Position numbers and translations under genes: made by a program. Below the pieces are notes generated by a model. That model saw nothing but the letters and a program-made list of their open reading frames with translations. It searched no databases and was not told the DNA's origin. Source: an uncultured Muribaculaceae bacterium (lineage in GTDB: Bacteria > Bacteroidota > Bacteroidia > Bacteroidales > Muribaculaceae). Taken from it: a DNA stretch of 36,239 nt. Location of the stretch: assembly GCA_944321685.1 (NCBI GenBank), contig CALUMH010000025.1, forward strand, positions 1 through 36,239, read 5' to 3'. Positions 22,630 to 30,694 of the stretch are shown piece after piece. How positions within the stretch are numbered: position 1 is the stretch's first letter; each line of letters starts with the position of its first letter.

Positions 22630-24168
22630 CTATTTTGCCCAATTATCGCGGTCAAGATTGCGGTAACTCAAAGCTTCTTGCAAATGTGCCGAAGTCACTT
22701 TTTCACTTCCGGCAAGGTCGGCAATGGTGCGAGCAACTTTAAGTATGCGGTCGTATGCCCGTGCCGACATGCTGAGCCGCGTCATGGCTTCTTTCAGCCG
22801 TTCAAGCCCCTCGGCATCGGGTTGCGCATATTGGCGTATAAGCCGCGAAGACATTTGTGCATTGCAATGCACACCTTTTTCGCCACTGAAACGACGTTGC
22901 TGTATTTCACGCGCTTTCACCACACGTTCGCGTATCGACGCGCTGCTTTCCGTCGGTTCGTTGGAAGCCATCTCGTCGAATTGCACGGGAGAGACTTCTA
23001 TTTGGATATCGATGCGGTCGAGCAACGGCCCCGAAATCTTGCTCAAATATTTATGCACCGCACCCGGCGGACAGGTGCAAGGCTTGGTGGGATGCCCATA
23101 ATATCCACACGGGCAAGGGTTCATCGATGCCACCAGCATGAACGAGGCAGGATAATCAACCGAGTATTTGGCTCGGGAAATGGTAATATGGCGGTCTTCG
23201 AGCGGCTGGCGCATCACTTCAAGCACCTGGCGGCTGAATTCGGGCAACTCGTCGAGAAACAATATCCCATTATGGGCAAGGCTTATTTCCCCGGGCGAAG
23301 GATAGGTGCCGCCACCCACAAGCGCAACCGGTGAAATGGTGTGATGCGGTGCGCGGAACGGACGGCGCGTCATGAGCGTGGCTCCACGTTCCAACTTGCC
23401 TGCCACAGAGTGTATCTTGGTAGTCTCAAGGGCTTCTTGCAGGCTCAATGGCGGCAATATCGATGGCAGGCGTTTGGCCATCATTGACTTGCCCGATCCC
23501 GGACTGCCTACAAGTATTATATTATGCCCTCCGGCGCAAGCCACCTCAAAAGCCCGTTTCACATTCTCTTGTCCGCGAACTTCCGAAAAGTCGAAATCAT
23601 AGTTATTAACCGTGCGGAAAAATTCTTCCCGGGTATTAACGATTGTAGGTACCAACCGTGCCGCACCATTAAAAAAGTCAATTACCTCGCTTATGCACTC
23701 CACACCGTATATGTCGATATTGTTAACTACGGCAGCTTCTTTTACATTGGCTTTCGGAACAATGAATCCTTCATAGCCCAACTCACGAGCTTTTATAGCC
23801 ATGGGCAATGCTCCGCGTATAGGCAACACCGAACCATCGAGCGACAACTCACCCATCATCATGAACCGGCCGAGTCGGCTGCCATCGACTTTGCCATCGG
23901 CAGCAAGAATGCCTATGGCAAGAGGCAAGTCGTATGCCGCCCCTTCCTTGCGCACATCGGCAGGAGACATATTAACCACAACCTGCCGCCGAGGGAAATT
24001 CTGCCCGCACTGCTTCATAGCCGTGCGTATCCGCTCATGGCTTTCCTTGACGGCTGCATCGGGCAATCCCACTATAGTATAACCGATGCCGGTATCCACC
24101 GACACTTCGATAGTTACTATAATGGCATCGATACCATGCACAGCGGCTCCATAAATCTTGGTAAGCAT
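22630..24168 (-). CDS. comM: ComM/YifB-type magnesium-chelatase-like AAA+ ATPase
   Basis: 512 residues from ATG 24168; the open frame extends to 24393, but this start gives the family N-terminus MLTKIYGAAVHGIDA. Domains: an Lon-protease-like ChlI domain (about 20-140), an AAA+ core with Walker A GSPGSGKS (221-228) and Walker B ILFLDELPEF, a CPCGYYGHP...CTCPP cysteine pair region (zinc-like), and a C-terminal Mg-chelatase helical domain (LSMSARAYDRILKVARTIADL). ComM in other bacteria is a hexameric helicase that drives branch migration in recombination and natural transformation. No competence genes are nearby, so a general recombination role is likely here. Confidence 0.92.
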   Translation of the reverse strand: MLTKIYGAAVHGIDAIIVTIEVSVDTGIGYTIVGLPDAAVKESHERIRTAMKQCGQNFPRRQVVVNMSPADVRKEGAAYDLPLAIGILAADGKVDGSRLGRFMMMGELSLDGSVLPIRGALPMAIKARELGYEGFIVPKANVKEAAVVNNIDIYGVECISEVIDFFNGAARLVPTIVNTREEFFRTVNNYDFDFSEVRGQENVKRAFEVACAGGHNIILVGSPGSGKSMMAKRLPSILPPLSLQEALETTKIHSVAGKLERGATLMTRRPFRAPHHTISPVALVGGGTYPSPGEISLAHNGILFLDELPEFSRQVLEVMRQPLEDRHITISRAKYSVDYPASFMLVASMNPCPCGYYGHPTKPCTCPPGAVHKYLSKISGPLLDRIDIQIEVSPVQFDEMASNEPTESSASIRERVVKAREIQQRRFSGEKGVHCNAQMSSRLIRQYAQPDAEGLERLKEAMTRLSMSARAYDRILKVARTIADLAGSEKVTSAHLQEALSYRNLDRDNWAK

Positions 24169-24194
24169 AATCCCGGAAAATTTCAGTTTAAACA

Positions 24195-24202
24195 CAAAAT
24201 TA
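24195..24202 (-). promoter_or_regulatory. -7 element for the comM-tadA unit
   Basis: Minus-strand TAATTTTG, 27 bases before the comM start. It faces the lipoprotein promoter. Confidence 0.45.
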
Positions 24203-24247
24203 ACACATTCCCCTGACAAAACCGCCGATTTTTTAAGATTATTGTTG

Positions 24248-24255
24248 TATTTTTG
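24248..24255 (+). promoter_or_regulatory. -7 element and Shine-Dalgarno for the lipoprotein gene
   Basis: TATTTTTG at 24248-24255. A GGAGGG follows at 24261-24266, 8 bases before ATG 24275, which favours 24275 over the ATG at 24269. Such a strong ribosome site is unusual in this window. Confidence 0.55.
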
Positions 24256-24274
24256 TGGGTGGAGGGTTATGGTT

Positions 24275-24799
24275 ATGAGACTTTTGATTGCTATATTTAT
24301 GTGTTGCATATGCCTTGCCGCCTGCAACAGTGCAGGCAAAGGCAACGTGGCGGCAAGTGATGACGCAACTGCCGATACACTCAATTGTGACACCGCAACG
24401 TCAAACCCGTTTCCGTTACTTGCTTATCCCGAAAGTTGGTACTTCGGCGGAGGAAGCATCGAAGCACCGAATAACGCAGCCATTATCATGTACCCGTACC
24501 TCGACCTGCATTATAAGACATTTGAAACCATCACACGCGAATATGGCGGCCCATCGTTTTACCGGGAAATAGAATACAGCCATGGAAAAATCCGGTCGGA
24601 ACTCGGCTATGGCAACACGGCTTACTTGGATTCCATACTGAAAAAAGTACCCGAAGCACGCATAATGCTTTTCCATTGGAACAATACCACCGACCGCGAC
24701 TCGCTGCAATGCGGTTACGACATGGATCTGTACTTCCTGAGCGACGGCGACTCGCTACGTGTGATTTACGGCATGAAGTTCATCCCGGGAACTTTTTGA
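24275..24799 (+). CDS. Small lipoprotein, unknown function
   Basis: 174 residues from ATG 24275, picked by Shine-Dalgarno spacing. A short basic start, hydrophobic core and lipobox CLAAC (Cys17) predict an acylated envelope lipoprotein. The mature part has a low-complexity Ala/Asp/Thr linker (about 18-45) and then a compact domain (SWYFGGGSIEAPNNAAIIMYPYLD, TREYGGPSFYREIEY, GYDMDLYFLSDGDSLRVIYGMKF). No family recognised. It is convergent with a GNAT gene whose stop is only 8 bases away, and divergent from comM. Confidence 0.75.
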   Translation: MRLLIAIFMCCICLAACNSAGKGNVAASDDATADTLNCDTATSNPFPLLAYPESWYFGGGSIEAPNNAAIIMYPYLDLHYKTFETITREYGGPSFYREIEYSHGKIRSELGYGNTAYLDSILKKVPEARIMLFHWNNTTDRDSLQCGYDMDLYFLSDGDSLRVIYGMKFIPGTF

Positions 24800-24807
24800 G
24801 CCGATTG

Positions 24808-25941
24808 CTATAATTGTTTAATATATGCCCGGCGACGCTTGTTTTGGTGTGTCTCGAAATATTGCCATTGCGATTGCACCTTTTGATTTACTTCAAGTTC
24901 GGGATTGCTCTCGGCATACACATAACCGTTTTTGATAAAACATGGAATGAGGTCGGTAAACAACAGTGCATTCACGCCCTTGCTTTGGTATTCGGGCTTT
25001 ACGGCCACAAGTAACAAGTCAACCACATCGTTCTTGCCACGCAAAGCCTTCAACAGATGAACCCAACCGAACGGGAACAACCGCCCTCGGCTCTTTATCA
25101 ATGCCCGGGACATTGACGGCATTGCAATACCCACACCCACCAATTCGCGATTTTTGTCGATTATAAGCGACACATTTTCAAGCCTAAGTACCGGCAAATA
25201 CATCTTGATGTAATGGTCGATTTGCCGCGGAGTAAGCGGCGAGTACCCATAGAGTTGGTCGTAGGCCTCGTTGATAAGCTTGAATATCGCTTGCCCGTAA
25301 TCATTGACAATCTTCTTGGCACTGGTATATTTTATGGTTTGCAACTCATATTTGCGGCTTATGATATCGCTTATGCGCTTGTGCTTTTCGGGAATTCCCT
25401 CGGGAACAAAAATTTTGAACTCCACCCAATCAATTTCTTTTTTAAATCCAAGGGCTTCGATATGGCTTTCGTAATATGGGTGGTTGTAAATCGTGGCCAT
25501 AGTGCTTATTTGGTCAAAACCCTCTACAAGAAGCCCCTCGGGATCCATATCGGTAAAGCCGAGCGGCCCCACAATCTGCGTCATGCCCTGCTCGCGACCC
25601 CATTTTTCTATAGCCGCAAACAACTTGGCACTAACCTCGCGGTCATCGATGAAATCCACGAAACCGAAACGCATTTCCTTCTTGCCGGTTTTTTGGTTCA
25701 CAGTGTCGTTGATAATACCGGCTATGCGCCCTACAGGTTTCCCGTCATCGAATGCCATGAAATACACACTGCGGCAAAAGTCGAATGCCGGATTACGCTC
25801 GGGCAATAGAGTATCCACCTCATCGAGCACCAATGAAGGTACATAATAAGGATTATCCTTATAGAGCGTATCAATAGGAAAATGAACGAATTTAAGTAGC
25901 TCTCGCTTTACCGGCTTTATTTCTCGAATTTCAATTGCCAT
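24808..25941 (-). CDS. Large GNAT-fold N-acetyltransferase-like protein
   Basis: 377 residues, YghO-like in length and layout. The N-terminal part (FVHFPIDTLYKDNPYYVPSLVLDE) opens a GNAT fold, with VGRIAGIINDTVNQ, FGFVDFIDD and LFAAIEKWGREQGMTQIVGPLGFTDMDPEGLLVEGFDQ in the centre and a second GNAT-like half ending VAVKPEYQSKGVNALLFTDLIPCF, the acetyl-CoA loop (QSKGVNA replaces the more usual Q/RxxGxG/A). E. coli YghO is of unknown function, so no substrate can be named. A TAAATTTG element at 25973-25966 lies 25 bases upstream. Confidence 0.82.
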   Translation of the reverse strand: MAIEIREIKPVKRELLKFVHFPIDTLYKDNPYYVPSLVLDEVDTLLPERNPAFDFCRSVYFMAFDDGKPVGRIAGIINDTVNQKTGKKEMRFGFVDFIDDREVSAKLFAAIEKWGREQGMTQIVGPLGFTDMDPEGLLVEGFDQISTMATIYNHPYYESHIEALGFKKEIDWVEFKIFVPEGIPEKHKRISDIISRKYELQTIKYTSAKKIVNDYGQAIFKLINEAYDQLYGYSPLTPRQIDHYIKMYLPVLRLENVSLIIDKNRELVGVGIAMPSMSRALIKSRGRLFPFGWVHLLKALRGKNDVVDLLLVAVKPEYQSKGVNALLFTDLIPCFIKNGYVYAESNPELEVNQKVQSQWQYFETHQNKRRRAYIKQL

Positions 25942-25965
25942 GTGACTTTCAGTTTTTTATGGCTG

Positions 25966-25973
25966 CAAATTTA
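25966..25973 (-). promoter_or_regulatory. -7 element for the GNAT gene
   Basis: Minus-strand TAAATTTG, 25 bases before the start at 25941. The -33 half is not clear. Confidence 0.45.
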
Positions 25974-26012
25974 GCCAAAATTTACAAACCGACACTGCTA
26001 TGTTATAAATTT

Positions 26013-26456
26013 TTATGTATATCGGTTAAGAATGACAAGCAACACAAGCAATAAAACAATAACACCTAACAAATACCAATATATATTTCCCGATTTACGC
26101 CGTTCCACAGCGAGCATCACATCGCCAATCGAGGAATAATCGCCTCGACGACAAGCATCGGCAAACATTGAAATGCGACGGTCGGGCTTAAGCAGCAACA
26201 CCGATAATTCGGCAATAAGTGCACCGTAATCTTTTACATCATCGGCATCGGTGACCGATTTGTCGTTTCCGGAATTTATTGATACAAATCCCGAGACTTC
26301 GTCAATTGTAATCACACTGCTTTGCAAGCGGCCTTGCGGTTCGACCTGCTCACTGCGCCACAAGGCTACAGCCTCGGGCAACCGGCGCAACATCACATCG
26401 GCTACTTCCCGGCGACAACCTCTGTGTAATTTCACATATTCCTCAATCGTCATCAT
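26013..26456 (-). CDS. Tail-anchored membrane protein, unknown function
   Basis: 147 residues. Soluble N-terminal part (about 1-122: MTIEEYVKLHRGCRREVADVMLRRLPEAVALWRSE) and a single C-terminal membrane helix (about 123-143, NIYWYLLGVIVLLLVLLVIL) with only four residues after it, so it is tail-anchored with the bulk in the cytoplasm. The middle (LLLKPDRRISMFADACRRGDYSSIGDVMLAVERR) is helical. No family recognised. It lies 69 bases downstream of the zinc-ribbon membrane protein gene and is probably part of the same transcript. The first two ATGs (MM) are both usable. Confidence 0.65.
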   Translation of the reverse strand: MMTIEEYVKLHRGCRREVADVMLRRLPEAVALWRSEQVEPQGRLQSSVITIDEVSGFVSINSGNDKSVTDADDVKDYGALIAELSVLLLKPDRRISMFADACRRGDYSSIGDVMLAVERRKSGNIYWYLLGVIVLLLVLLVILNRYT

Positions 26457-26525
26457 AGAAAATATTGTTTTTTAAACCTTCCGCAGACTTTACCGACAAA
26501 TCAAGTATTCATTTCCCGATTATTC

Positions 26526-27929
26526 TCAATTTAAAGTAGCATGGGTTGTGGCTGGATCGAAGTCGAAATCTACTTCGATTGCCGCAACGTGCAGCGTTCC
26601 GTCGCTATTGATTTCGATTTGCGGCACACTGCCTCGTGAATCGACATAAACTATAAAAAACTTTTTACTGTTCCGGTTATAACCAAACACTGTTCCCGTA
26701 TGAGTGGCATAATAAACATATACCTCGGTCGAAACACGGGAATCCATTGCTACATCACCACGTGAAAACAATGGTGAATCGTAATAAGTGAGCACAAATG
26801 TCACTTTCTGTTTCCCTTTCTTCAATTCTCCAAGCAATTCACTGTTGTCAGCCAACCATTTACGCGACGCATTGGCAGGCATTGCCATCTTTTGTTCTTC
26901 GGGTGTGGGGTGATAAACAATGGGTAATTTATCAAGTTCCGATGCAAGAAACTCAAATTCGGGGGTCTCGCGCCGGTTCTCGACATTACCGTAATACAAC
27001 GTCTCGCCACGCACAATCACAGGTTCGCATTCATAATCAAGTTGTATCACATCGGTACTTTCAATATTGAAAAGCGATAATTTCAAATGGTTACGTGCCG
27101 ACGTGCCGAAAAGTTTTTCCGACGGATTGACAAGATATATGAAATAAAAATAATGTTTCCCGTCGATATTGACAAACCGTGGAATGTTTTCTCCCGAAAG
27201 CCTCAACCTGTCGCGGTCCATTACAATAATCCCATCATCCTCATGCCTTAATGTCTCATCTCCGCATCGCCAGGCATCATCTATTTTGTGGATTTGAGTG
27301 AGTTTCAAAAACGAACGCTGCTTATCGCCCGAGAAATAATTTATACCCACAATCAGCGGCTTCCCCCCATGCAATGTATAGGCAGCAGGCCCGAAGGTTG
27401 ACAAGTCGCCTATGCGGTTATCGTGTACCATTGCATCACCATAAATGCCCGAAGCTTCCACAATGTTCATCCGCTCGGGTTCAGGGCGTTTTATCGCATC
27501 GTTTCCCGTAAGCGCCAAATACGGATTAGATGTTCCGCCTCCTCCGCCACCCCAGTCATATATACTGTATATGGCAAGACACACCACCGCAACCACAAGC
27601 ACAATGGAGACAATCCGGTTGATTTTTGTCCGATTATGATTTACCGGCATCTCTTCGGCAGGATTGCCGGTGTTTTCGGTCGCGACATCATGCTTTTCCG
27701 TTTTTACGTCTGTTTTCATCGGCTCAGGTTCAACAGGCGTTTTTTTCTCTTCCATGTCGTTCCACACCATTTTCCCGCAACAAGGGCAAAACACCGACTT
27801 CACCGGTATCATTTTGTCGCACTCGGGGCAACGACGCACATCTCCCCCCACAGGCGCGCCACATACCGCACACCGTGTGGCTCCCGGCAATATGGAGCTT
27901 CCGCATTCGCTGCACTTATTGTCTGCCAT
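26526..27929 (-). CDS. Zinc-ribbon membrane protein with large C-terminal domain
   Basis: 467 residues from ATG 27929; the frame is open to 28073 but that part overlaps rnhA. Two N-terminal zinc ribbons use Cys6/Cys9/Cys20/Cys23 and Cys34/Cys37/Cys48/Cys51 (CSECG ... CAVCG; CPECD ... CPCCG). A charged Glu/Lys/Thr linker follows, then one membrane helix (about 104-124, NRIVSIVLVVAVVCLAIYSIY) and a glycine run (WGGGGGG). The remaining 330 or so residues are a beta-rich domain, expected outside the inner membrane (IVEASGIYGDAMV, KHYFYFIYLVNPSEKLFGTS, VYVYYATHTGTVFGYN). I recognise no family for this part. It lies 16 bases after rnhA and upstream of the tail-anchored protein, so it is probably in one operon. 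Confidence 0.75.
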   Translation of the reverse strand: MADNKCSECGSSILPGATRCAVCGAPVGGDVRRCPECDKMIPVKSVFCPCCGKMVWNDMEEKKTPVEPEPMKTDVKTEKHDVATENTGNPAEEMPVNHNRTKINRIVSIVLVVAVVCLAIYSIYDWGGGGGGTSNPYLALTGNDAIKRPEPERMNIVEASGIYGDAMVHDNRIGDLSTFGPAAYTLHGGKPLIVGINYFSGDKQRSFLKLTQIHKIDDAWRCGDETLRHEDDGIIVMDRDRLRLSGENIPRFVNIDGKHYFYFIYLVNPSEKLFGTSARNHLKLSLFNIESTDVIQLDYECEPVIVRGETLYYGNVENRRETPEFEFLASELDKLPIVYHPTPEEQKMAMPANASRKWLADNSELLGELKKGKQKVTFVLTYYDSPLFSRGDVAMDSRVSTEVYVYYATHTGTVFGYNRNSKKFFIVYVDSRGSVPQIEINSDGTLHVAAIEVDFDFDPATTHATLN

Positions 27930-27945
27930 AATATTGCTCTTTCTG

Positions 27946-28599
27946 TTATTTACGGCCGAAGTCGGCAGGAATTTCACCCCACTCTTCGGTATTCCATTTA
28001 ATAATGCGATTTCGATATGTGTTATTCGCAAGCCATGCTTCGGCTCGTGCAACGATGTCGAGCAACGCGGCATTACGGCTGTTGCGCTGCAATGTGGTCT
28101 TGCAATGCCGATCGCGCACCCATGCTTGAGCCGTACGGCTGTCGCTGTAAATGGGCATATCGGGCAAATTCAACTTTTGCAGCAGTGCAAGCCCGTGCAC
28201 AAGAGCCAGGAATTCGCCAATGTTATTGGTGGCATGGGGAAACGGCCCTTTGCGGAACACTTCTTCGCCGGTTGCCACCCACACGCCGCGATACTCCATC
28301 ACACCGGGATTGCCGCTGCAAGCCGCATCGACTGCAAGGCTGCACACATTAATTTCGGGGAACGCCTCATAATTGACAACAGGGCGACTGCCGAGTCCGT
28401 CTGCTATACTCCGCAACAATCCCATCTGCTGCGACGGGTCGCCACGAAAAGCCTCCACGGCCTCTTCACGTGTTTTATAGCTCTTATATCGAGCTCCGGG
28501 GTAACGATCTATCTGCAATTTGCACTCTTCCCACGAGTCATAAATGCCGGGACGGTCGCCAACCCACACCACATACCATTTGAACCTGTTGTTTCCCAT
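27946..28599 (-). CDS. rnhA: Ribonuclease H with viroplasmin-like N-terminal domain
   Basis: 217 residues. Residues about 5-50 form a caulimovirus viroplasmin / RNase H1 hybrid-binding domain (KWYVVWVGDRPGIYDSWEECKLQIDRYPGARYKSYKTREEA). The RNase H domain carries the acidic active site: Asp91 (VDAACSGNPG), Glu129 (NNIGEFLALVHGL), Asp153 (YSDSRTA) and Asp213 (GEIPADFGRK). It degrades the RNA strand of RNA:DNA hybrids. It is the first gene of a probable three-gene transcript with two membrane proteins of unknown role. A minus-strand TATCTTTG at 28650-28643 is the promoter candidate. Confidence 0.9.
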   Translation of the reverse strand: MGNNRFKWYVVWVGDRPGIYDSWEECKLQIDRYPGARYKSYKTREEAVEAFRGDPSQQMGLLRSIADGLGSRPVVNYEAFPEINVCSLAVDAACSGNPGVMEYRGVWVATGEEVFRKGPFPHATNNIGEFLALVHGLALLQKLNLPDMPIYSDSRTAQAWVRDRHCKTTLQRNSRNAALLDIVARAEAWLANNTYRNRIIKWNTEEWGEIPADFGRK

Positions 28600-28642
28600 A
28601 AACGATTTAACGATTGATAATTGCCAATCCTTAATTTGCCTG

Positions 28643-28650
28643 CAAAGATA
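28643..28650 (-). promoter_or_regulatory. -7 element for the rnhA run
   Basis: Minus-strand TATCTTTG, about 44 bases before the start at 28599. Confidence 0.45.
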
Positions 28651-28725
28651 CTGCTAAAAATACAAATTCGCAGATTTTTTACACCCCGCTGTCATGGCAA
28701 CTTATGAAAAGTCCTGTTTTTTACT

Positions 28726-28733
28726 TACTTTTG
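28726..28733 (+). promoter_or_regulatory. -7 element for aroK
   Basis: TACTTTTG, 27 bases before ATG 28761; it lies inside the open frame that extends upstream of aroK, which supports the later start. Confidence 0.5.
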
Positions 28734-28760
28734 GGGAAACAATATTGCACACAGGCAATC

Positions 28761-29321
28761 ATGAACAGACCGATTTTCTTGATAGGGTACATGGGGAGCG
28801 GGAAAAGTTCGCTCGGACGGCAACTCGCCCGGGAAATGGGGCGTGACTTCATCGATCTTGACAAATACATCGAGACACGTTTCCACTCCACCGTCAAACA
28901 GATATTTGATGAGCGCGGGGAAGACGGGTTCCGCACCATAGAGCGCAACATGATACACGAAGTGGCCGAATTCCAAGACGTGATAGTGGCTTGCGGCGGC
29001 GGTACACCATGCTATTACGACAACATGGATTTCATGCTGTCACACGGTTTGACAATATACCTCGACGTGCAGCCCGAGATACTCGCCTTGCGCCTCGCGC
29101 TACCGGGTTCGCGCACCAAACGTCCGCTTATAGCAGGGAAGAGCGACAAGGAGTTGCTCGACTTCGTGCGTGACGGGCTGCAAAAGCGCCTGCAACATTA
29201 CACCCGTGCTGAAATAATTTTCAATGCAACCCACCTGTTGAATAAATCGGAAACAATCCAAACGGCAATGCAACTTGCACAAGTAATCACCGAACACGAA
29301 AACAGCCACATGCAACAATGA
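28761..29321 (+). CDS. aroK: Shikimate kinase
   Basis: 186 residues from ATG 28761. It phosphorylates shikimate at the 3-OH with ATP, the fifth step towards chorismate and the aromatic amino acids. Walker A is GYMGSGKS (9-16), the shikimate-binding DLD motif is at 32-34, FRTIERN is at 57-63, and ACGGGTP (77-83) is the second substrate loop. The lid region R...RPL appears as SRTKRPLI. Length is normal. Its stop overlaps the start of the next gene (ATGA at 29318-29321), so the lipoprotein is made from the same message. Confidence 0.93.
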   Translation: MNRPIFLIGYMGSGKSSLGRQLAREMGRDFIDLDKYIETRFHSTVKQIFDERGEDGFRTIERNMIHEVAEFQDVIVACGGGTPCYYDNMDFMLSHGLTIYLDVQPEILALRLALPGSRTKRPLIAGKSDKELLDFVRDGLQKRLQHYTRAEIIFNATHLLNKSETIQTAMQLAQVITEHENSHMQQ

Positions 29322-29674
29322 ACAAGTATATAACATCCATAGCCATAATTGCGGCAACCGCACTCATATCGTGCAAATCTTCAAAAGAAGCAACACCCAA
29401 TGCAGCAGCTCCACAAGCCACACAACCTGCCATTCAAGACGGAGCCATATCGAATACTACACTAATAATTATGTATGATGCAAAAGTAGGGAAAGAACCG
29501 CTACTGAAAGCTGCCAAAGAATACGGCGCAGAAGTCATATACCAATACGAGAATATCAGCAGGATAGCATTGCGCATACCCGAAGGCGGAAATATCACCG
29601 AAGCAATCAAATATTTCAAAGCCGTTGAAGGTGTACTCACGGTAAACCGTGACCGCACGTGGCGGCTGATGTAG
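29318..29674 (+). CDS. Small lipoprotein, weakly like an inhibitor_I9 / propeptide domain
   Basis: 118 residues. Lipobox LISC with Cys19 after a short hydrophobic start, then an Ala/Pro/Gln-rich linker to about 45. The mature domain (TLIIMYDAKVGKEPLLKAAKEYGAEVIYQYENISRIALRIPEGGNITEAIKYFKAVEGVLTVNRDRTWRLM) has the beta-alpha-beta-beta-alpha-beta pattern of subtilisin propeptide-type inhibitors, which often act as intramolecular or standalone protease chaperones. It is coupled to aroK by an ATGA overlap, with no apparent metabolic link. The fold match is by eye. Confidence 0.6.
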   Translation: MNKYITSIAIIAATALISCKSSKEATPNAAAPQATQPAIQDGAISNTTLIIMYDAKVGKEPLLKAAKEYGAEVIYQYENISRIALRIPEGGNITEAIKYFKAVEGVLTVNRDRTWRLM

Positions 29675-29685
29675 AAACCGTGAGG

Positions 29686-30624
29686 TTATCGCACAAGCAT
29701 TTTTACTATGTGGGAAGCACCGCGACCGCCTGCGGCTATATAACGCCGTAAAAGCGAATAAAGCAGGCGTGTAGCCACATCATGCCGTAATCGTGTGCAT
29801 ACTTGTGAAAAAAGCGGCGTGGCAAGGTCTTTGCGGTTCTCTCCCAAATATAACCCTGACAGTACTGTGCGGCGGTACTCAATATATTTTAAAAGTCGGT
29901 CAAGATGTTCGACATTCGATGCCTGCCGCAAAGCTTGTTCCACGGCATCGATGGCGCGTTCCCATGTTCCTGCTTTTGATGCAAAATCGGTTCCTGTTAT
30001 TGATTCCCGTTGTAAGAATATGTGTACTTTTATTGCCTCGTCGTAAAATGCAATTGATGGCTTTTGTAACAATATGCGCATTGAAAACTCCCAGTCGTTC
30101 CATGTGGGCAGATTGGCATTCCACCACCCTGCTCGTTCACACAATTCACGCGATATAAGGCAACATTGCAACGGGCATATTGAAGCATGGAATATGTTGT
30201 TTATGAGCAAATTGGTTTTATAATAGGGCTTCTCGTGTTTTGAACCATCTAAATTAATGCGGTCGGCACGTCCTACCACCATGTCTGCATTTCCATTTTT
30301 GGCGGCATTGAGATAACATTCCACCATGTCGGGTTCCATTGTATCGTCGCTGTCAAAGAATAGCAGACGGTCGCCACTCGAAAGCCTTGCGCCATAGTTT
30401 CGTGCACAGGCTGCTCCCGGCTGTAATTCATGGCCGATTATAATTTTGAAGTCGCTATTTTCATGCTTGAGTTTAAACTCCTGCAACACTGTCGGTGTGT
30501 CATCGGTTGAATTATTATCCACAAGTACCAGTTCGAGCGGCCGCAACGTTTGTGCAACTACCGACTGCAATGTGCGCTCTACCAATCGGGCCCTGTTATA
30601 TACCGGAATTATTATCGAAACCAT
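29686..30624 (-). CDS. Family 2 glycosyltransferase
   Basis: 312 residues from ATG 30624; the open frame to 30819 is dropped because the family begins MVSIIIPVYNRARLVERTLQSV. A GT-A fold transferase acting in the cytoplasm on a lipid- or protein-linked acceptor. Motifs are LVLVDNNSTDDT, GAACARNYGARLSSGDRLLFFDSDD (the metal/nucleotide site, 91-94) and WNDWEFSMRILLQ. The sugar is not deducible. It is divergent from two plus-strand glycosyltransferases, the three forming a small glycan-assembly patch. A TATTTTTG element at 30636-30629 is immediately upstream. Confidence 0.88.
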   Translation of the reverse strand: MVSIIIPVYNRARLVERTLQSVVAQTLRPLELVLVDNNSTDDTPTVLQEFKLKHENSDFKIIIGHELQPGAACARNYGARLSSGDRLLFFDSDDTMEPDMVECYLNAAKNGNADMVVGRADRINLDGSKHEKPYYKTNLLINNIFHASICPLQCCLISRELCERAGWWNANLPTWNDWEFSMRILLQKPSIAFYDEAIKVHIFLQRESITGTDFASKAGTWERAIDAVEQALRQASNVEHLDRLLKYIEYRRTVLSGLYLGENRKDLATPLFSQVCTRLRHDVATRLLYSLLRRYIAAGGRGASHIVKMLVR

Positions 30625-30628
30625 GATG

Positions 30629-30636
30629 CAAAAATA
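30629..30636 (-). promoter_or_regulatory. -7 element for the family 2 glycosyltransferase
   Basis: Minus-strand TATTTTTG, 5 bases upstream of the start, so the transcript would be nearly leaderless. Confidence 0.4.
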
Positions 30637-30656
30637 GCAATTTCTCTCAAAATTAT

Positions 30657-30664
30657 TAACTTTG
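30657..30664 (+). promoter_or_regulatory. -7 element for the next glycosyltransferase
   Basis: Plus-strand TAACTTTG, 31 bases before ATG 30695, again closely back to back with the opposite promoter. Confidence 0.5.
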
Positions 30665-30694
30665 CGTAATAATCGATTATGTGTGTTTACCGCC

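Noticed and set aside
22246..23334. A 362-residue plus-strand frame across tadA and comM
   Set aside because: Antisense to two well-recognised genes; no motif of its own.
27664..28617. A 317-residue plus-strand frame over the zinc-ribbon and rnhA genes
   Set aside because: Antisense shadow; the minus-strand genes have catalytic and zinc-binding residues.
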